Positions 62,701-64,000 of a stretch of DNA of 64,000 bases are shown piece after piece. The stretch covers positions 364,816 through 428,815 of the forward strand of contig JAEUTN010000022.1 in NCBI GenBank assembly GCA_016787895.1, in the 5' to 3' direction. Position 1 is the stretch's first letter. Each line of letters starts with the position of its first letter. Made by a program: the position numbers and the translations under genes. Origin of the DNA: Bacteroidia bacterium. GTDB lineage: Bacteria; Bacteroidota; Bacteroidia; B-17B0; Aurantibacillaceae. Under the pieces are notes generated by a model. That model was not told the origin of the DNA, ran no database searches, and saw only the letters and a list, made by a program, of their open reading frames with translations.

Positions 62701-64000
62701 GGCCGATGTGGTGGTTGCCGTTCCGGTAACATCCAGAACACCCGTTGGCGCTGCTGTTCCGATACCTATGTTTCCACTGGACAGTATAGTCATTCGGCTG
62801 ACACTGTTTGTACGGATACTTAAGGGTTGAGCATCACTGGTTCCAAGGAAATTACTAGCTGAAGTGCCGGCATTACCGCTTAAACCCCATGCAAAATTGG
62901 TGGCCGTACTCCAGGTGGCATTTCCTAATGCGTCGGAAGTCAGAACTTTGTTTAAACCTTCTGAGCCATTTACCAACCTCACGCTTCCGTTCACATGTAA
63001 ACTGGCCGTTGGTGCAGCTGTATTAATTCCCACATACCCTGTGGCGCCGTTTACATAAATGATATCACTGTTTGAATTTGAACTGATGTGCAAATTGGTT
63101 TCTGAAAACAAATGCATGTCGCTATCAGTTGTTAAAAGATCGCCAATTGCGCCAACCCTTGCCGGGGTATTGTCGTTAAATGAAAGGAAACCCTGTGAGA
63201 GCACACCGTTGCTGTTGCCCCTGATGGCTAACTGACCATAATTAGGGGTGATAGCGCCCTGCACGGTTAAACCACTTCCCAGTGAACTGTTGGTGCTTAG
63301 TCCATTGATCAAAATGCCTCCCCCACTTTTAATCACCATACGTGCAACGGCAGAAGTTCTCAACTGCAAATCGGCTGCGGTAGAAGTACCTAAATAATCT
63401 GTTACCGGATTAATACCAGCATTGCCACCAATTGACCAGGAATTAGCCGAAGGAAGAGTCACGGTGTTGGTGTTCGGACCAACCGTTAACACATTGCCTG
63501 TGACACTTAAGGTTGGCGCTATGGTGACGGTGTTTGAAGTTGGTCCGGAAGTAAGTACATTGTTTGTATAGGCAAGATTTGGGGTGATGTAGGCTGAAGA
63601 TGTTCCGGATGTTAGAGAACCTGTTGCCTGGCTGTAAGCAAATGTGGGTTGATCAACACTTACAGTAAAGTTGTTTCCTGTGGTAGGTGATACTATTGCA
63701 ATGCCGGTGCCGGTGATGGTTGGACTAATGGCAGCAGGAATATTAATGGTAAAATTATTCGGACTTAAACTGCTTACCCCCGCTGCACCTGCTGTGTTTG
63801 TTATAGCGATACTAGCTGGCGGAACATTGATATCAAAACTGTTGGTGCCGGATGAAGTAATGGTACCAATGCCAGAAGATGTCAAGGTTGACTGAGGACT
63901 AGCTGCAGGCGCATTCACCGTATAATTCGGGAAGGTGCCGGTAACAGTGGCTGCTCCTGTACCACTTAAATTGGTTTGAGGAACGTTGATGTCAAAACTG
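59788..64000 (-). CDS. Giant repetitive surface-fibre protein with C1q-like C-terminal domain (5' end outside window)
   Basis: At least 1403 residues; the frame is open to the right edge (a GTG at 63918 is not the start). The sequence is built of beta-strand repeats similar to tail-fibre stalks: blocks with ASLHVNG, RLVNGTE, VLTSDASGNASW, NFIGTSDAQPLSIRTN and GNVGVGTAAP return about every 800-1000 bp (around 60210, 61012, 62030, 62910). The last 140 residues form a different globular domain: VGVYQFNTTVSW-like strands, SFVAFFVNGVAEKY, LKLNAGDVITVRVLHF and HFSGFRVY, as in C1q/TNF-like jelly rolls. No sorting domain is seen at its end, so export may depend on the CHU_C protein downstream. Confidence 0.85.
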   Translation of the reverse strand, partial: SFDINVPQTNLSGTGAATVTGTFPNYTVNAPAASPQSTLTSSGIGTITSSGTNSFDINVPPASIAITNTAGAAGVSSLSPNNFTINIPAAISPTITGTGIAIVSPTTGNNFTVSVDQPTFAYSQATGSLTSGTSSAYITPNLAYTNNVLTSGPTSNTVTIAPTLSVTGNVLTVGPNTNTVTLPSANSWSIGGNAGINPVTDYLGTSTAADLQLRTSAVARMVIKSGGGILINGLSTNSSLGSGLTVQGAITPNYGQLAIRGNSNGVLSQGFLSFNDNTPARVGAIGDLLTTDSDMHLFSETNLHISSNSNSDIIYVNGATGYVGINTAAPTASLHVNGSVRLVNGSEGLNKVLTSDALGNATWSTATNFAWGLSGNAGTSASNFLGTSDAQPLSIRTNSVSRMTILSSGNIGIGTAAPTGVLDVTGTATTTSAILRVTNTNASNASNALDVSTNANVGVSILHSGAAGTALTINSTASAINAVNSSNSVPSVYAENTGTTVVSAGYFQGGLTTVGKNNAAYYAFRAQSFGGTELMAIQNNGNIGIGTVTATEDLQLERTANANLGIISGTASTSSIRFGYAADHTRGQIRYNNNNDQFNFWTAGTAGRMVIDNIGRVGINTANPTATLHVAGNMRLVDGTEAAGRVLTSDASGNASWQNATASAWGLGGNAATTATNFIGTSDAQPLSIRTNSVQRIYILAAGNVGVGTAAPLGVMDVAGTATTTTAILRVNNTNAANVSGGIEVSTNGNIGLFVQNTNAGGIGVSSSGVGTALYGSSSGVGHGLQVQQTNASIASYAGYLDGGLVTISKNNAGAYAFRAQTNTFTDILVADNNRRVGVNITSPTATFEVSGNVKFSDAVNTSTGYVGSFSNTTAGISGGALEVINAGTRSVGNDGMVIRNLVTKAGGSNSTKTGLTIESTGSWGPATVNQPNRGLFVTVSGADNNYSGIFMGGGMGIGTTAPTASLHVAGTFRLVNGTEAANRVLVSDASGNANWADASGLSWSLLGNSGTNPATNFIGTSDAQPLVMRTNNVEAVRVTTAGNVGVATNNPLAKLEVFATTNSPLLANISGAASSLGGQRLRFSSGDVLDIGFQQSPGYAAWMQAGFSGNAEDILLNPLGGNVGIGTNRPNFYTGTGRYLSLSSSSVYANAPAVFEIQGALNGIGDVAKIDFSGLFTAGTPTNLARISMVNAGSAFQGELAFSTHDGTSLSEALRITSIGRVGINTAAPTATLHVNGTTRLVDGTQGVNKVLTSDASGNASWQNGSRNTGFMVYASVNQTVATGVWTQVLFANEDYDDGVDFAGNQYVAPTAGVYQFNTTVSWTAMANVNGYSFVAFFVNGVAEKYRMCPSHTNYHSNDLSATLKLNAGDVITVRVLHFQGTTESVYGSSNYYTHFSGFRVY

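Overview
The window comes from the chromosome of a member of the Bacteroidota. The evidence is a set of type IX secretion system (T9SS) components and cargo (PorP/SprF, PorV/PorQ-like, sorting domains of type A and type B/CHU_C), TonB-dependent receptors with an N-terminal carboxypeptidase-regulatory domain, Bacteroidota-typical lipoproteins (DUF4270, DUF4249-like), promoters of the TTTG-N19/20-TAnnTTTG kind and the absence of obvious Shine-Dalgarno sites. I cannot assign a genus. No rRNA, tRNA, CRISPR array or prophage is visible.

Layout. 1-9000: end of a dicarboxylate/amino acid symporter, yidC, a three-gene locus (His-rich small protein, TonB receptor, lipoprotein) that looks like metal uptake, a DoxX/MauE-thioredoxin fusion and dnaK, whose upstream region carries a sigma-54-like promoter and overlapping palindromes. 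9100-17400: an operon of two lipoproteins flanking a polysaccharide deacetylase, a glycogen-synthase-like N-terminal-domain protein, panC, glyS, a HIT hydrolase and greA. 17450-26750: a large minus-strand operon of a TonB receptor, a 1480-residue exported protein and a PorV/PorQ-like protein. 27000-47360: mostly housekeeping genes (dCMP deaminase, Nfu, nadB, yebC, recJ, MATE pump, inositol phosphatase, prmA, tpiA, an ABC permease, patatin-like phospholipase, TSUP permease, DUF4199) plus one T9SS cargo and a Pif1-like helicase.

47400-53110 is the accessory part. It holds a REP-associated tyrosine transposase (RAYT) with a perfect palindrome inside its own reading frame, a degenerate hairpin-rich repeat region, an exonuclease-GIY-YIG fusion, a four-copy tandem array with a period of exactly 206 bp built from roughly 48-bp inverted elements, and a small free-standing GIY-YIG nuclease with members of the same element family on both sides. 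This is the best candidate for an undescribed system: a repeat family possibly spread by, or co-travelling with, a GIY-YIG endonuclease, beside a separate RAYT/REP pair.

54100-64000: a minus-strand cluster that reads from beyond the right edge. It contains a very long repetitive fibre ending in a C1q-like domain, a short protein with a CHU_C (T9SS type B) domain, PorP/SprF, a TPR-propeller-OmpA protein resembling PorE, and a GlmU-like left-handed-helix protein. Together they suggest a surface fibre exported and anchored through T9SS.

Several starts were moved downstream from the longest possible reading frame where a signal peptide or family N-terminus fits better; each case is noted.
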